Below, one piece after another: positions 13,322 to 25,751 of a stretch of DNA of 64,000 bases; position 1 is the stretch's first letter, and each line of letters starts with the position of its first letter. This stretch comes from Anaeramoeba flamelloides (Eukaryota; Metamonada; Anaeramoebidae). The DNA lies in assembly GCA_027625915.1 (NCBI GenBank), contig JANTQA010000070.1, positions 6,515,001 through 6,579,000 of the forward strand, given 5' to 3'. A program made the translations under genes and the position numbers. The notes beneath the pieces are model-generated. The model made no database searches, was not told the origin of the DNA, and worked only from the letters and a program-made list of their open reading frames with translations.

Positions 13322-16300
13322 TTAGATAATTTTGTCTGTATTTGCCTTTTGTTGAATTTTATCTTTATCATCATTCCGATAAAGAAAATAAATAAAAAAT
13401 AAAATTGCAGAAATACAACCACTGATGGTAGCTGGCAAGAACACTACTTTATTGTTGATCGATAATCCATAGAGACACCAAATCGTCGCCGAAGAGCCAT
13501 TTGCAATAATTCTATGTATTACTAATACTGAAGAATCTTTTGTTTTGATAATTTTTTTCTTTTTAAGTTGATTAATATAATTAATTTGTTAAGAGAAAAT
13601 ATCATTTTTTATTTAGTTTTTTTTTTTTTTTTTTATGAATAAATATAAAGATGAATTAATGTAAAACTTTTGAAAGCATATCAAGTTATTTTGGGAAATA
13701 TTCGCCTTTTATCGAAATATGAATATAAATATAATTTTTTAGAAAATGGTAATTTATTATTTTAAATATAATCAAGAATTTAAGTACTAATGATATCTTT
13801 ATAAATATTCAAAATCAGTTTCTTGAAAATCAATTAGATTATAATTACTTGAACGTTTATCGCAGTGCTATTAATATCACATATTCCTCACAGATTAAAA
13901 AATCGAATTGATTAAAATATCAATTCCAGTTAATGAAAAATATTTTTGTAAAAGTTTAAGATACAAGATAACCAAAAGATAAATGATCATCTTGGATATT
14001 TCCAAAAAAAGTAATGGGAAATTTATTTTAAAATATTATTATTATACCTAATTTTATTATTAGTATTTACAAATACAAAATGACTATTCGCAAAAAATTT
14101 ATTTCTTCATAATAATACGATTAGTTTGTGAGACAGATATTACAAAAAAAAAGAAATAAAAATTTTCGGATCTCGATTTTTTAAGATATTTTTATAGTCT
14201 GAAAATTTATTTTTATTTTCTTCTTTTTGATTCATGAAGATTTTTTTCATATAAAGAGGTTTTGATCTTGGTAAAATTTTGAATAAAACAAAAAGGTTAT
14301 AATTATTTTATTGTTTAAAAAATCATTTGTGTCCTTAACCATATTCCCAGTTTTTTCTTTAATTTCGTTTTACCTCGTTTTGTTTAAAAAAGTTGTTAAT
14401 GTTTTTTTTTTCATTTTTTTGGAAATATTTTGAAAAGTATACTGTGAAATAATTGCCATAGACATTGGTTCAATCAATTTTATTATCCCACTTAATTATA
14501 TATTACCAATTTACAAATAGAACCACTTTAAAAGAAGATGCTATTTGAAATATATCAAAAAAATACCCTACTTTTTTGGTAATACATTAGATTATACAAT
14601 TTAATCTTAATTTATAAAATGTTAGAATAAAAGGTGTACATTTTCGAATCAATTAGTATTGACGGTTTTTTTTTTTTATTAAATTTACCTATGATTAATT
14701 TATTTTAAAGGGGAAAATAACTTCTTATTTTTCTCAAGGGATGAAATAAAAAAATAATTTAGAGCTAAAAAAGGATAAAAACGAAAAGAAAATTTTACAA
14801 ATACTAAGGCTTTAAATGTAAAGAAAAGATATTGAGAACTTTGCAATGCATTAAAAAATTATCATTTTTTTTTTTGTTTGTCAATTATTTTTCATTTAAG
14901 AATTTAAATGAGATTTTTTTTTTTTTTTTTTTAATTCACCACCATAATTGTATATTTTGATTTTTCTTGTTCTTTGAGCCCATTTTAATCTTATATTTTC
15001 ATTAATATTTTCAAATTCAAAAAAAAAAACTCCCAAAAATTTAAAAGAAATTTCATGAGATTTTGAATGATAGTTTCTGATTTTTTATTTTTCTTTAAAT
15101 ACATTAGGAACTTTATGTTTTTTTTTATTTAAAATTAAACTATATTTCACTTAAAGGGGTAAAAGCAAAAAATGAAAAATTCAATTTTTTCAAGAATCAA
15201 CCAACATATGATTGTTTAAAAATGATAGAAATAATTTACTTCGTAGTGGAGTTGATATTAATAAAAAAAGATACCTTAACAAACTACTTAATTTTCTAAA
15301 AAAAAAAATGTTCAAAAAAGGTTTTTATTTCACTTTCATTGAAACTTCTTGTTGAAAAATTAATCGGTTTCTTTGGGAAATTAAAATTCTTGACAATAAA
15401 TAAAATTTTTTTTAATTGTACATATATTCATTTTAAAAGAATTTACAGAGTCTCAATTTTCTTAATGTTAATTTGGAGTTATCAGACATTTTTTTTTTTA
15501 GAATTACTTTTTTTAAAAAAGATGAAAGAAAAAAGCAAAAAGCGAGAATATAAAAGAAAAAATTTGTCTAAATGAGAAAAAAGCATTCTGATCTAAAAAT
15601 TGAAAATTTATTTTCAGAAGAATAATGAATTAAACTCACAGAATATGTTCTATATTTTCAATAAAACTGGCACCCTTTTATGAAAAAGAGTTTATAATAT
15701 ACTGATCAATAGAATAAACTTTAAGAATTTTGGAAAATTTCATCAAAAATAGGTCTTTTTCGAAATAAAATCGAACAAAATTTCTCGGTTAGTATTTTTT
15801 TATGGATTAAAAAAACATTTAAATTAAATTTTTCCGAAAACTGTAATTTTTTTGAAAAATTTTGTTTGAATATATTTTGTAATCATTTCAAAAAAATGAA
15901 TTTCAAATTAAAAATAACTCTTTAAATATTGAATATTATATTACACATTTTAACCCAACATTTTTTTATAATGTTGTCCTGTATTAATGTGAAAATTATA
16001 TCAAATAATTTATTCCAAAAATAAATGATATGCAGTGGTGAATAAAGAAATAAAGAGAGAGAGAGAACGATTAAAATAACGAAAAAAAAAAAAAAAAAAA
16101 AAAAATGAAATGCATTATTCTTACAATCATCACGCATGGCGAAGCATTTGAGGACAAAGAAATGGACATTGATATTAATCCCAGAATACGAATTTTGGTT
16201 GAATGTTTTATAAAATTACAACCAATTAATATAGATCCATATGAGAATATTAATAAATAAAGCATTAATCTGAGTTTTTGTTTTTCTTCATTGTGTTGGT

Positions 16301-19300
16301 AGACTACCACAACAAAATAAATTGAAACCGAAATGCAAACTACATTTATTAAAAGTAATAGATCATCACCAATTACAAAACCATATATAAACTATTAAAA
16401 AATGAGTAAAAAATAAAGATAATTCGGAAAAAGAAAAAGCAAAATTATGAATTATTAAACATTTTCTTATTATATTTATGTATAGATTGATTAATTTCAT
16501 TGCATCCACAAATTATAAATTTCAAAAATATGGGCTCATATAAAGATTGAAAAATAAATAATTTATCTAATTTTGATTTGTATTCAATTCTAAAATTATT
16601 TGTTTGAGGGATTATCATCTATTATTAAGAAGCCTAAAATTAAATTATATTGTTATTGAATGTAAATCATATCAGTGTATGGTTTAAATGTCTCTAAAAA
16701 TTCTATTAGTAAAAGAATACTATTTGTTGATCTCTTATCAATTAAAAATGATCCTTTATATTCGTAAAAATTAAACGAATTTTAGAAAAAAAATTGAATT
16801 TCATCACAGATTTAAAAATTGAATTATCAATATTCAGGCCCCAAAGTTGCAAAATATCTTTCTTAAATTTGTGGCGAAATGTGGATTGGTTGATAAAAGA
16901 TTTTCGGTTTGTTTGAAAAAATTTAATAATTAACTCATGGATTATTTTGACAAATTATTTGCATATTTTTAAATATATTGATGTTACAATCAGTTTCATT
17001 AAAAATAAAAGAAGAATAATTGTTATTTGGGCTTAATTGTTGATGATTATTGAGTAAATCTTGTAATTAAAACAATAAAAAAATAGTTATTTTTGGAATT
17101 TTTGTTATGAATTATTAAATTCTGGAAAACTATTATTTTGAGCTTCTAGTTTTAGATTTGGAAAAGGTAATTAGAATTCTTTGTAAAAAATGAAAATTTT
17201 ATTGTGTGATCATTAGTAAAAAAATGTAACCATTCTGGAAAAAAATTGTCAAAGGATTTTAATTATAAAACAGTAGTAAATGTTCTCATTTTCAAATATT
17301 TTTTCTGTCTTTTTTTGTTTTCATTTTTAAAAAAACCAATCCAAAAATTCGTGTGATTGATGATTAGAATCAAAATAGAATTTAAAACATCAAATTAAAA
17401 CAAAATTTAAGCATGTTCAATTTTCCCAAATTTGAATTTTACTTTTAAACATTCGTAAAAGTAAATTTTTTGGATTTTTTGTTGCTATGATTTTTCTATT
17501 AATGTGAAATTGGCTTGAAGATTTTAGGAATAGGTATTATTCCAGTTTGAGGATTTTCAATTTCAGTTTTAGATATCTTTTATTGAACAGTGAAAAATAA
17601 GTAAAAAAATAATTGAAAAATTTTCCTTTTCACAATGATTATACAATTAAAATCGATTTGAAAATTTTTTACATTTAACAAGCTTTTTCCAAAATGGTAA
17701 GGTGGTTCATTAATTTGCTGGAAAATGATCCTATTCAAAAATTATTACAAACTAAATTACTGGTATTTGAATGAAAAAAGGGAATAAATTTTCACTTCAT
17801 TTTCCCCTTCTTTTTTTTTAATTAAGGGACTAATAGCTATTAAATTGTTTTACCTAAATTTAATAGAGATTGAGAAAATTTTTGCCAATTACTTAGATTT
17901 GAAAACCCTGTTTATTTTCAATTCTAAACTTATTTCTAGATAAGGAATCCCTATTTAGAAATTGGTCAAAAAAAAAAAATAATAGAGACTACTGTAGTCA
18001 AAATAAAGCGTGCAAAAAAATTTTATATGTGTTTCAAAATAAAAAGCGTGTTTTTTTGTTATAGAAGACCTATACATCAACCGATCAAAGAAACTGATAA
18101 TAAACCCTAAATAAATATGGTATTGGTTTCTTAAAGTTCTATTATTTAAAAAGAAATTCTAAAAATGAAGGATCAAATTGCAAAATTTATCTCAAAAAAT
18201 AGAGATATTTTTTTGAGATAATCTTATCATCAAAAAAAAGAAAAAAATTCAAAAAAATTGAGATTATTATGAAAAATTTTCAACTATTTTCATTAATAAT
18301 TTGTATTTTACTGAAAATATCCAGATGTTTACTTTCAAAATTGATTTGAACTTAGATATACTATTTGGTGTTTGATTGGATGTTGCCTTGGAACAAGAAG
18401 AAAAAAACACGCTTTTTATTTCGAAACACGGATTATAGTCCTTGTGCACGCTTTATTTTTAATCACTGTAGTACGTTAAGGGACTAGTCTATATTAAATT
18501 TTTTTAGGCAAATTTAATAGAGATTTAGAATTTTTTTTGCCAATTACTTAGATTTGAAATCAAAGTGAAAAACTTCTTAGTATATTAATGAAATCTTGCT
18601 GAATGACATTCATTAAATTTAGTTATTGTTTTTATAGAAATAAAAAATTTTTGCATTTTTTCACTTTTTTGAAAGTTGCTTTTTTTCAACTTTTCACAAA
18701 AATACAAAAAATAAAAAAAATATGAGCAAGAAAGCAAAGCCTTGTTATGTTTGTGGAAGACCTACAAAAAATAGTTTGAAAAATAAACCTGAAAGGGTTT
18801 TTTTGGATTTGCATGAAAACATAGTTTGATTCGAAAAAAATATACAATATATGCTTTACTCTTAATAAAAGATTTTCTTTTTTTATATTGTACCATTCTT
18901 TTTTTTCATGAATCTACTTTTTCAGTTTACACTCTTTGGTTTTTGTTGAATTCGAAGTTTTTTTAAGTGTTCCCAAATTACCATCCCAAAAGTTTTTGTC
19001 AGAGTCAAAAAAAATCAAAGAAAAGAATAAGAACTATTTTTTAAAAAAGTAATGATTGATAAAACAAATTGAGTTCTTTATAGAGTCAAGTTGGATGAAC
19101 AGAAGTGAAGGAGAAAATATTCACCAGTTTTAAATTATTTTTTCGTTTTTAAAAATGAGAATAAATATTATTTTTGAGAAAATAATTAAATCCAAAATTA
19201 ATCAAAAAATTCTCTTTAGTTCAAGATCTTTTTTCAAAAAAAAAATTTTAAAAGTCACTTTTTTTGACAGAATTGTAAAATTTTTAAAAAACAAGAACTA

Positions 19301-20823
19301 AAAGTTCTAAGATTGAAAAAACCTGTCTATTTTCAATTTTAAACATATTTCAAGATAAGGATTCCTTATTTAGTTATTGGTCAAAAAAAAAATTAATATA
19401 GACTAGTCCCTTAAAGAGAATTTTCCAAGAAAATTTCAAAGAAATAAATTGTAATTTGTGATCTCTATTTATTTGATCCTTTTTTATTGTACACAATTGG
19501 TGAACTATTGTGTTGAACCAAGAACCCGAAATAGTAGTCATGATTTCAAAATTGAAAAAATGAATAACAAATGAAATTTGATCCTATTTAAATTTCAACT
19601 ACCATTAACAGTGAGAATTTTCCAGTGTATAGACAATAGAGAATAAACTTTATGAGGGCGGTTGGTGTATTAATTCATATTTTATTGGATTGAAAAAAGA
19701 AAGGAAGTGATTTGGAGTAGAAAAGTAAAGAGAAAATCGAAAATACTTTTTTCAAATTCAATCAAACCCAAACATTTTCAATGTTTATTAAATAGAATTT
19801 GTTGTAATTAAAAACATCAAATATTTAAAAAAGTTTCCTTACCTTTTGGTGAGCATACCCAAAAAGTATCATTGTAAAGGAAAAAATCACAAATTTATCA
19901 AAAAAAACATGGAAAAATCAGATTCAATTTTTACATATGTGTATTTGAGATTCAGAAAATTACAACTATTTACCTTTTTTTAGTCCTTCAATATTTCTTT
20001 CCTTTTAACACACTTTCAACCCGAAACAGTGCAGAAAAAAAAAAATAAAAAGCAAGAAACCATTACAATTTCCTTCAAACTTGTATTTGAAATTTAAAGG
20101 GGATCAAATTTCATTTGTTATTCATTTTTTCAATTTTGAAATCATGACTTCTATTTCGGGTTCTAGGTTCAACACAATAGTTCACTAATTGTGTACAATA
20201 AAAAAGGAACAAATAAATAGAGATCACAAATTACGATTTTTTTCTTTGAAAGTTTCTTGGTAAATTCTCTTTAACTCAAAAAAAGAAGGGGAAAATTAAG
20301 TGAAAATTTTTTCCCATTTATGATTCAAACACTAGTCTGTTGAATATTTTGTTGATAGAGATTGTTTGATCTTACAAATAATTTAGGGGTAAAAACAAAT
20401 TGTGTTGATGTTTATAAATTTCACAGAGTTGTTAATTTTAAATCGTTACCCAATCTTTCAAAGGGTAAATTTGTTGGCTTTTTTTAAGATTTTTCTTTAC
20501 TTCTTCTCTTGTTTTTGATCTTGTTAAAAAAATCGAGTCAATTATTTTTCAAGTAATTGAAATAGAAATTTAAAACAAGTAGATAATACTAATTGCCACT
20601 TACAAAGAAAGAACACTTGAAAAGAAAAACTTACCCAACTTGTTGCATTTGTTAAAGCCATGACAAAAGGAAAAGAGGGTACAAAAGAAATTGTAGATTT
20701 TGTGTTTTGATTTAATTCCTTAATTCTTGAATAAGGTGAAAAAAATTGTATAATGGTGAGGACAGTTGCAAGTGCTTGAAGTAACATATGAAAACAAAAA
20801 AGATTTTGAAAAAAATGAAACAT
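13322..20823 (-). CDS. SWEET: SWEET-family sugar transporter, three exons
   Basis: Exons on the minus strand are 20823-20635, 16391-16125 and 13558-13322. All junctions are phase 0, giving 230 residues, close to the usual 220-250. Donors are GTAAGT and GTAAGA; acceptors are AATAG and AAAAG. SWEETs are bidirectional membrane uniporters for mono- or disaccharides with seven helices: two three-helix MtN3/PQ-loop repeats joined by a linker helix. Exon 1 gives helix 1 with the repeat proline in FFSPYSRI and ends at TSW. Exon 2 continues FIYGFVIGDD, then helix 3, helix 4 (about LMLYLLIFSYGSILI) and helix 5 with the second-repeat proline in NASPCVMI. Exon 3 starts KKIIKTKDSS and supplies helices 6 and 7 (ATIWCLYGL, then ISAILFFIYFLY). 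The match across both junctions is what identifies the gene. A second in-frame Met at residue 13 is an alternative start. Substrate and membrane cannot be read from sequence. Confidence 0.88.
13559..16124 (-). other. SWEET intron 2 (2.6 kb)
   Basis: Contains a copy of dispersed repeat R2 (about 13985-14600). The other open frames are short and of low complexity; nothing else is supported. Confidence 0.6.
16650..17020. mobile_element. Family G element, copy 1
   Basis: Shares an end with 30089-30785: ttgttattgaatgtaaatca here and the equivalent tgtaattaggtgtaaatga at 30093. Internal words such as tcaaatgtctctaaaaa and the cgccacaaatt block are also common to both. It is non-coding, and its right boundary is uncertain. 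Confidence 0.5.
17823..17991. mobile_element. TTAA element family D, short copy (right end disturbed)
   Basis: Begins TTAA-gggacta and runs like the intact short copy at 21486-21655 up to aataatagagacta, where family E element 17992-18473 interrupts it. The expected last bases are largely missing after the E element. Confidence 0.65.
17992..18473. mobile_element. TA-flanked MITE family E
   Basis: About 480 bp with inverted ends containing caaaataaagcgtgca and tgcacgctttatttttaatc, plus an inner pair aaaataaaaagcgtg / cacgctttttatttcg. TA lies at each boundary. A diverged relative is recognisable at about 53385-53590 in SAR1 intron 2 from shared words (ggacaagaagaaaaaa, gatcactgta). Confidence 0.65.
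18476..19415 (+). mobile_element. TTAA element family D, long copy with a small zinc-binding-like frame
   Basis: A 0.94-kb element starts ttaagggactagtc and ends gactagtcccttaa. It shares about 90 bp at each end with the short copy at 21486-21655, so the short form looks like an internal deletion derivative. TTAA at both ends and GGGACTAG termini suggest a TTAA-targeting DNA transposon (piggyBac-like target choice), though I see no transposase. At 18722-18829 an ATG frame of 35 residues reads MSKKAKPCYVCGRPTKNSL and onward, with a CxxC pair like the start of a zinc finger. It may be all that is left of a transposase N-terminus. Confidence 0.6.
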
Positions 20824-21330
20824 TTTTCAGAAAAAAGCAAATTTCGATAATTGTTAAAAATCATTCAACAGTAAGGTAACAATTAAAACCTACATGATAG
20901 ATTATAAGTTTCCAACTGTTTTTTCGATTCTCAATAATTAAATAGAATAAAATATTATTACAGAATCTTGTCAATTTATTTTACTTTTTGAAGACTGTTC
21001 AGAATTTTCATTCTTATTTTTGTAATTTATTTCTTAATTTCCCACACTTCCAAAGAATTATAAAAATTCCTTATATGTATTATTATTATCAGAGATTTTG
21101 TGTTTATTGTCTTAAAATTGAAGAAATAATAAAGTTAGAAAACAAATCATTTTTTTGACCAATTCACAATTGTCTTACTGAACAAAAAGATGAGAATTAA
21201 ACAACAACAAAAAAACTCAATAAGAAGAATAAAATTATTTGTTCAACAATATATTTTGTGAAAGAAGTTAACTTTTTTTCCAAATTGGTCTTTAACTAAT
21301 AAATATATTTAATTAAAAGAATTGTCTACA

Positions 21331-24300
21331 TCAATTACGACCTAACCATGTAAAGTTATGTAATACACGGAGACTGCTCTTCTCTTTGTAAATAGTCTTT
21401 TCAGTAACAGAAAAATACAATTTCCTATCTTTGGATCCGATTTAAAAATATTCTATTTCTGTTTTGTTGAAGAAAAGTTGTTTAAGGGACTAATCTCTAT
21501 TAAATTTTTTTACATAAATTTAATAGAGATTGAGAAATTTTTTACCAATTACTTAGATTTGAAAACCCTGTTAATTTTCAATATTAAACTTATTGTTAGA
21601 TAAGGAACACTTATTTAGAAATTGACCAAAAAAAAAAATAATAGAGACTAGCTCCTTAATTAACAAAATCAACAATGGAATCTCAAAATCAAAGAAATTT
21701 GTTAGTGTTTTTTCAAATATTTTCTTTGAAATTGATTAAAACTAAAATTTTTGAAAGTTAAAAATTGAAAAATCCCTTTAAGGGATAGCTAAACTTCAAA
21801 AATCTTTTTCAAAAATTTAATAATAACTTATAATTAGATTTATAACATCTTGAAATCCTAAAACAAAGTAAAAAAATCTTTACTAAAAAAGGTAATTTAC
21901 CTTCTTGTTCTATTTTCCAAAATAAATTCTTATTTTTAAAAGTTTGTTCTAATTTTTCATATAAACCAAATTTCAAAATTAGTCGCAAATTTATTATTAT
22001 TATTTTTTTCTTTTTTCATTTGTCTAAAAAAAAATATAATAATTACAATATATTGTTATTTATTAATCTATATTGGTTATTATATTATAACACTTTAGTA
22101 AAATATATTTACTTTCAAAAAATACATTATTAAAAAAAAAAAAAACAATTAAAGAAATTTATTTCTGATGAAAAATCTGCCCTTATTTTTGAAATTAAGT
22201 TTATTCGAAAATGTTCGAAATTCTGCATAATTTCAAAATATTTCAATAAAAATTTTATTATTTGAAGAGGAATGAAATTAAATAGCTAAAAAATTTTAAA
22301 AAAAACACTTAAAGATAAAAATACAAAGTATTAAAATCAACACCCATATAAAAAATCTACCATTTGACAAAAAAAAAAAAATCATATGATAATTATTAAA
22401 AACTTTTAAAAAAATCCAATTTTGATATTCAAAGAACAGTTCAAATAACATTTTTTTTTTCATTGAATAAAAAAATACGAGAATAACAACTAACATTTAA
22501 ATTAAAAATTTTCAAAAAATATTTTTTAAAAACCTGGGAAATTCAACATATAAACTATAGAGATAACTCTCTATTTGATTATTTTTAATTAATAATTAAT
22601 AATCTGATCTTATTATTATTTGTTTTTTCAGTGAGTAATAGCACAAATATTAAATCTATACAAAGAATTTATAATTGTTTCTCAAAATGTTAAATAATTT
22701 AATGCAATAAAATAAAATTTAAATTAATAATTATAATCAAAAAATTAATAAACTGATATTCTAGAATTAGTTATTTTTAAAAAATAATAGTTTGTTTTTT
22801 ATACTTGGAGAGTTTGAAAAGGAATATTATATAATCTTTTAATTTTTAATAAATTAAATTTTTTTTTTATTGTTACTATAAATACAGCTAGTTCCACTTT
22901 TAAGAAACAAACCTACAACGAAATTTAAGGCAAAAAAAAAATATTAAATAAAGGTAGAAAAGTCAAATTCTAGTAAAAATAATTTGTGTAAAATAATTCG
23001 TGTAAAAAAATCTGCTTTAATATGAGATTTTTTTGTGCCTTAAATTTATTTCAAAACTTGCGTCTTAAAAGTGGAGCCGACTGAAGTATATCAAGAAAAG
23101 AATAAAAATCAGATCAGAAATAAATAAAAATTGTAAAAGTTGTGATTAATAATTGGTATTCTGCTATTCTTAAGTTTATTTTTTTTTTATCTCAAAAAAT
23201 TGATTTAATTAAATTTTACTTAATTCATATAAATTAGAAAAAAAAAAAAAAAAATGCCACTTTTAGTTAGACACTACACAACTCGGTAAATTATTTCAAA
23301 AAAAAAAATCTGAATTTTTTTTTAAATACACTCATAATAAACATTATTATAAACTAAAATTCAAAATTTTCCACACAGATAAAATGTTCTAAAGAATCAA
23401 AATAATACAATTTCATTCGAATTGTATATAATTTTGATTTTTGAAAAATATAGAAAATCATTTTTTCATCTTTTAGTTTTTTTTTTTCATTTCATTTTTT
23501 TGAATTACTTAACCTTGTTTCGTTCGATCAACATTTATTTCAACAATTGATATTATGTTAAAGTTAAGTTGTTCCAAATAGAAGAACTCAAATAAAATTA
23601 ATTGGAAGTATCTAACCATTTGATCGATCAATGTTCCTAATAGAATTTCAACAAATTTACTAATGTATTTTTTTGTTTTGCTCTCTCCAAAATTTTTAAC
23701 ACACCCTTGATTTATTTGTATTGATAATTATTTATTTTTTGTTTTGTGATTATTGTGATTTATAAACAAGTTTTAACATTCCAATCAGCGAATGGTTCTA
23801 ATTTGGTATTTCTTCGAGAATTGATTAAATAAGTTTTTTTTTTTCACGAATCAAATTTTGGTGTGTTAAAAATTTTGAATTGGGATTTATATAACAATTC
23901 TGAAAAATGTTTACAACTTTATTAGATATTAACAGAATTAAAAAAAAAATGTAAATTTTCAGTAATATTTTTATTTCATTTTTAATTATAAAATATTTGA
24001 AATTTCTATTTGGCCTACTTAAGTGATTATTTTCAATCAATTTTTTTTATTATAGTCTAAAAAGAATCCTATTTTTAACTTTAACATATAATCAATAATT
24101 TCTTTCAAAATATATCACTAAATTAAATTGAAAAAATGAATTTTTTATTTATTTTGGGAGACTTTTTCTAATTTTATTTTTTTTTTTCATCTTTGTGTTT
24201 TAATATATATTCCCTAATTTACTTTTCCAATTTTTTTTTAACATTTATTCTTTTTTTCTTAGGTAATTTAAAATCAAAAATTCACTGATTACTTTTGATT

Positions 24301-25751
24301 TATAAAAAAATATCCAATAAAAGTAGGTGTTTTTTTCCACAAGTTGGGTAATTTTGAAAAAAGGGGGTATTCAAATCTTAATGAGTTTAATATTTACTTT
24401 TTCTTAATTACATAAAACTATCATTTATTTGAAAAATAATTTATAAAAGATGTATAAATGAAATACAATGTGTAGTTTTGACTAACTTTTATTTTTGGAA
24501 TTTATTTTTTCTTTTTCTTATAGTTACTCGAATTATATTTTTATTTATTCTATTTTAGATAAAAATCTGTGAATTTTACCTATTCTTTGAAAATTTCGCA
24601 AAAAATAGGATATACAAATGTAAAAAACCTCCTCCCTTCAAAAATAAAGAAATTAATATGTGTAGTATGCTTTAAATTTTGAATCTGTAATTCAAATTTT
24701 CTACTCTTTTTTTCAATATGAATACTAAGAGGATATTTATCCAATTATTGTTAATATTTTTTTTTTGATGTTTATTCGTATAAAAGGACTTAAAACTCAG
24801 TAAAATTTAATAATTACCCCGCAATTTAATACAGTCAGTTTCACTTTTAAGACACAAACTTTCAACGAAATTTAAGACACAAAAAAAATCTCAAATTAAG
24901 GCACAAAATTCAAATTCTAGTAAATATAAATTGTAAAAAATAAAATTCAAAATTTTGTGCCTTAATTTGAGATTTTTTTGTGCCTTAAATTTCGTTGAAA
25001 GTTTGTGCCTTAAAAGTGAAACTGACTTTATAATACTTTATAATTTTTTTTTGTGAAGTTTAGTTAAAAAAAAGAGAAAAAAAAAATCAAACCAAAACAG
25101 TTACTTTTTTGGTTATATTGATTTATTTTAAAATATGGATAAAGGATTGTAAACAATAATTTTTTTGTTGAATTTTATCCGTTTTGATAACTGAAATTCA
25201 ATATTGCTCATAGAAAAAAAAGTTTCAAAGAATGATTGTTCAAGGACAAGATAAAATTGTATAAATTTTATTATTTTATCTTTATCTTTAACATAAATTA
25301 AAAAAACTATTTGTAAACCAAAATTTTTTTTCGTAATTCTTGTTATATAACAATCTAAATTTAAAAAAATATTTTTTTACCTTATACTTCTCTTACTTTC
25401 TACCTAATATTAAAGTTTATTTATACCATTACCATCAACTCTGGAATATTTTAATAGGAAACGAAAAGTATATGTCCTAAGACGATTTTTATTTCACATA
25501 AACTTTCCAGTCAAAATTTTGAATTTAGATTCAGAAAAAGAGACTCTCAAATCACACAATTTCAGGGTATAGCAAACAAAAAAATTTCTTATAAAACAAG
25601 ATTTTTTGATTCTGTATTCTTAGAAAGTAAATTAATGACTTTTTAGTTATGAATGTAATTACCTCAAGATTATAGAATTCAACGAGTCCTTAACCAACAC
25701 TAATAAGAAAGTATTTGTCGTCTTTCTGAATCTTTTCTCGAAAATGCCCAT
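21331..25751 (-). CDS. Weak candidate: two-exon 60-residue protein
   Basis: Exon 25751-25663 opens with ATG and reads MGIFEKRFRKTTNTF and onward, ending in AG before donor GTAATT. Exon 21424-21331 follows an ATAG acceptor, completes the split codon in phase and reads KLYFSVTEKTIYKEKSSLR to a TGA stop. The 4.2-kb intron would be like others here. I do not recognise the product; it has a basic N-terminus and no clear membrane segment. Open frames of 30 codons are common by chance at this base composition, so only the phase match and splice signals support it. TGA would also differ from the TAA used by the other genes. Confidence 0.22.
21486..21655. mobile_element. TTAA element family D, intact short copy
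   Basis: 170 bp between TTAA (21482-21485) and TTAA (21656-21659), with ends gggactaatctctatta and taatagagactagctcc. It is non-coding and appears to be a MITE form of the long copy at 18476-19415. Confidence 0.7.
22885..23083. mobile_element. Palindromic MITE family A, copy 3 (diverged)
   Basis: Starts cagctagttccacttttaag after TA and ends gtggagccgactg. Arms are clearly more diverged than in copies 1 and 4, so this is probably the oldest of the four. Confidence 0.65.
23440..23900. repeat. Dispersed repeat R3, copy 2
   Basis: Closest relative of the copy at 3480-3960, with the same order of landmarks (accatttgatc, tgctctctccaaa, tattgataattattt, aacattccaat, gagaattgattaaataag). Confidence 0.6.
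24832..25028. mobile_element. Palindromic MITE family A, copy 4 (best preserved)
   Basis: Starts cagtcagtttcacttttaag after TA at 24830-24831 and ends aaagtgaaactgact. The two arms are nearly perfect complements, suggesting the most recent insertion of the family in this window. Confidence 0.8.

Larger units (their letters stand above)
17759..20335. mobile_element. Family F composite element interrupted by TTAA elements
   Basis: The outer arms match each other inverted: actggtatttgaat at 17759 and attcaaacactagt at 20335, with the next 60 bases also complementary (ttttcacttcattttcccc versus its complement). The left arm stops at TTAA near 17822 and its continuation, agagaattttccaag, resumes at about 19416 after another TTAA. 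The right arm carries the same words uninterrupted. The 1.6-kb block between is therefore an insertion into TTAA. A long inverted pair (about 19419-19600 against 20100-20275) belongs to the outer element. Confidence 0.7.
16392..20634 (-). other. SWEET intron 1 (4.2 kb), nested transposon cluster
   Basis: From low to high coordinate it holds a family G element (about 16650-17020), repeat R6 (about 17300-17700, also at 43900-44210) and the family F composite with D and E elements inside (17759-20335). The nearest acceptor-side 250 bp looks unique. Confidence 0.65.

Noticed and set aside
19847-19925. Minus-strand frame ending before GTAAGG that looked like SWEET helix 2 (FFLYNDTFW)
   Set aside because: No AG acceptor exists in frame upstream, and 16391-16125 supplies helices 2-5 with correct phase and better similarity.
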